From Oceanospirillum beijerinckii DSM 7166 (lineage in GTDB: Bacteria > Pseudomonadota > Gammaproteobacteria > Pseudomonadales > Halomonadaceae), in assembly GCF_000422425.1 (NCBI RefSeq), contig NZ_AULT01000015.1, forward strand, positions 62,001 through 126,000: a DNA stretch of 64,000 bases, read 5' to 3'. The notes under the pieces are model-generated. The model saw only the letters and a program-made list of their open reading frames with translations. It did not search any database and was not told where the DNA came from. Made by a program: the position numbers and the translations under genes. Below, piece by piece: positions 63,559 through 64,000 of the stretch (positions are counted from its first letter, which is position 1; every line of letters begins with the position of its first letter).

Positions 63559-64000
63559 ATGTATCGGCGAACAAAAAAGTATCAAAATAATGTAGAGTAC
63601 CGAGCCAAGCAGCGCATAATACAAGAACAGAAACTTGACCCAAATACTGAGGATCATTCTTTTTCGGAACTACCTGACCTGCGCCGTATCATTGATATAA
63701 CAGATCTCAACTCTGGCACTCCCGTTAAACATAGAATGGAACTATACCGCACAGATCGCATTGATTGCTATGATGTTTTTGTCGATAACCGATTATGGAA
63801 GAGGAGAATAGGCTGGAGTAAAATACTTGAAGGGCTGCTAAATCTTTACCACGCCAGAGAGCTGAATAGCATTTATTTTATTTGCTATAAAAACAATATA
63901 ATAGCAAACAAATGCGACTTTATTAGTCGCGCAAATACATACACTCTCAATTTTTACCTATTGATTTCTATCCGCTATTCCATGGATACCCCGTATTCCT
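63559..64000 (+). CDS. Unknown protein, 3' end beyond the window
   Basis: An ATG with AAGGA at 8-nt spacing opens a frame that stays open for 147 codons to the edge. The N-terminus is basic and Tyr/Gln/Lys-rich (MYRRTKKYQNNVEYRAKQR). An acidic segment follows (DPNTEDHSFSELPDLRRIID), then RTDRIDCYDVFVDNRLWKRRIGWSK. It does not show tyrosine-recombinase motifs, so it is not the integron integrase although it lies where one might be expected. The AT-rich composition resembles the cassette genes more than the core genes. Function unknown. Confidence 0.6.
   Translation, partial: MYRRTKKYQNNVEYRAKQRIIQEQKLDPNTEDHSFSELPDLRRIIDITDLNSGTPVKHRMELYRTDRIDCYDVFVDNRLWKRRIGWSKILEGLLNLYHARELNSIYFICYKNNIIANKCDFISRANTYTLNFYLLISIRYSMDTPYS

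Noticed and set aside
63559-64000. Integron integrase at the right edge
   Set aside because: The visible 147 residues show no tyrosine-recombinase boxes and do not resemble IntI N-termini.

Overview
The window looks like about 64 kb of chromosome from a marine, heterotrophic gammaproteobacterium of the Oceanospirillales type (Amphritea/Neptunomonas/Marinobacterium-like; genus not settled). The basis is gene order and family resemblance: a divergent finR-fpr pair, the thrS-infC-rpmI-rplT-pheS-pheT-ihfA operon, the perM-like/DUF2066/purM/purN/DUF3108 block, a complete rsxABCDGE (Rnf) operon and choline uptake genes. No database search was possible.

Layout. 1-3.4 kb: 5' end of a membrane sensor, an M23 peptidase, finR/fpr and tRNA-Pro(GGG). 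3.5-10.6 kb (minus strand): the translation operon thrS to ihfA, with an AUU start for infC, a candidate L20-type leader hairpin and an attenuator-like terminator before pheS. 10.9-21.2 kb: a GAF/HD-GYP protein followed by a class II cyclic-nucleotide phosphodiesterase, a PerM-like permease, DUF2066, purMN, DUF3108, and two orphan solute-binding proteins around a flavin reductase. 21.3-31.7 kb: a short apbC, metG and rsxABCDGE, whose RsxC carries a long Ala/Lys repeat tail. 31.8-40 kb: cytochrome c', small proteins, a diguanylate cyclase, nfsA, an iodotyrosine-deiodinase-like nitroreductase, a truncated SGNH esterase, and a YdcN/YdcO-type regulator/transporter pair with three palindromic operators. 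40-46.8 kb: an LbtU-like porin with a candidate Fur box, then a group 3b [NiFe] hydrogenase (order hydB-G-D-A) with its maturation protease. 46.8-60.1 kb: TetR, GST, a chemoreceptor, a DMT transporter, betI-betA-choXWV and a second HD-GYP protein.

60.2-63.5 kb is accessory DNA and the most interesting part. It holds three gene cassettes of an integron-type array, all read on the minus strand. Boundaries are visible as attC-like sites whose R'' arm matches the 5' end of the same cassette. One cassette carries a YggL-like ribosome-associated protein. One carries a coiled-coil membrane protein broken by a frameshift inside a perfect palindrome. One carries a compact four-gene operon: a small membrane protein, a partner sharing a terminal NYMAGxD motif with it, an unrecognised protein and a minimal nucleotidyltransferase. 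The last resembles a candidate anti-phage or conflict system. No integron integrase lies in the window; an unrecognised gene reads off the right end.

How the genes connect: Fpr, Rnf and the group 3b hydrogenase all exchange electrons between ferredoxin, NAD(P)H or H2. BetA and ChoXWV form a choline-to-betaine osmoprotection module, although betB is not beside it. Several c-di-GMP or cyclic-nucleotide enzymes are present. Short tandem repeats and one dispersed palindromic element cluster around 42-56 kb.
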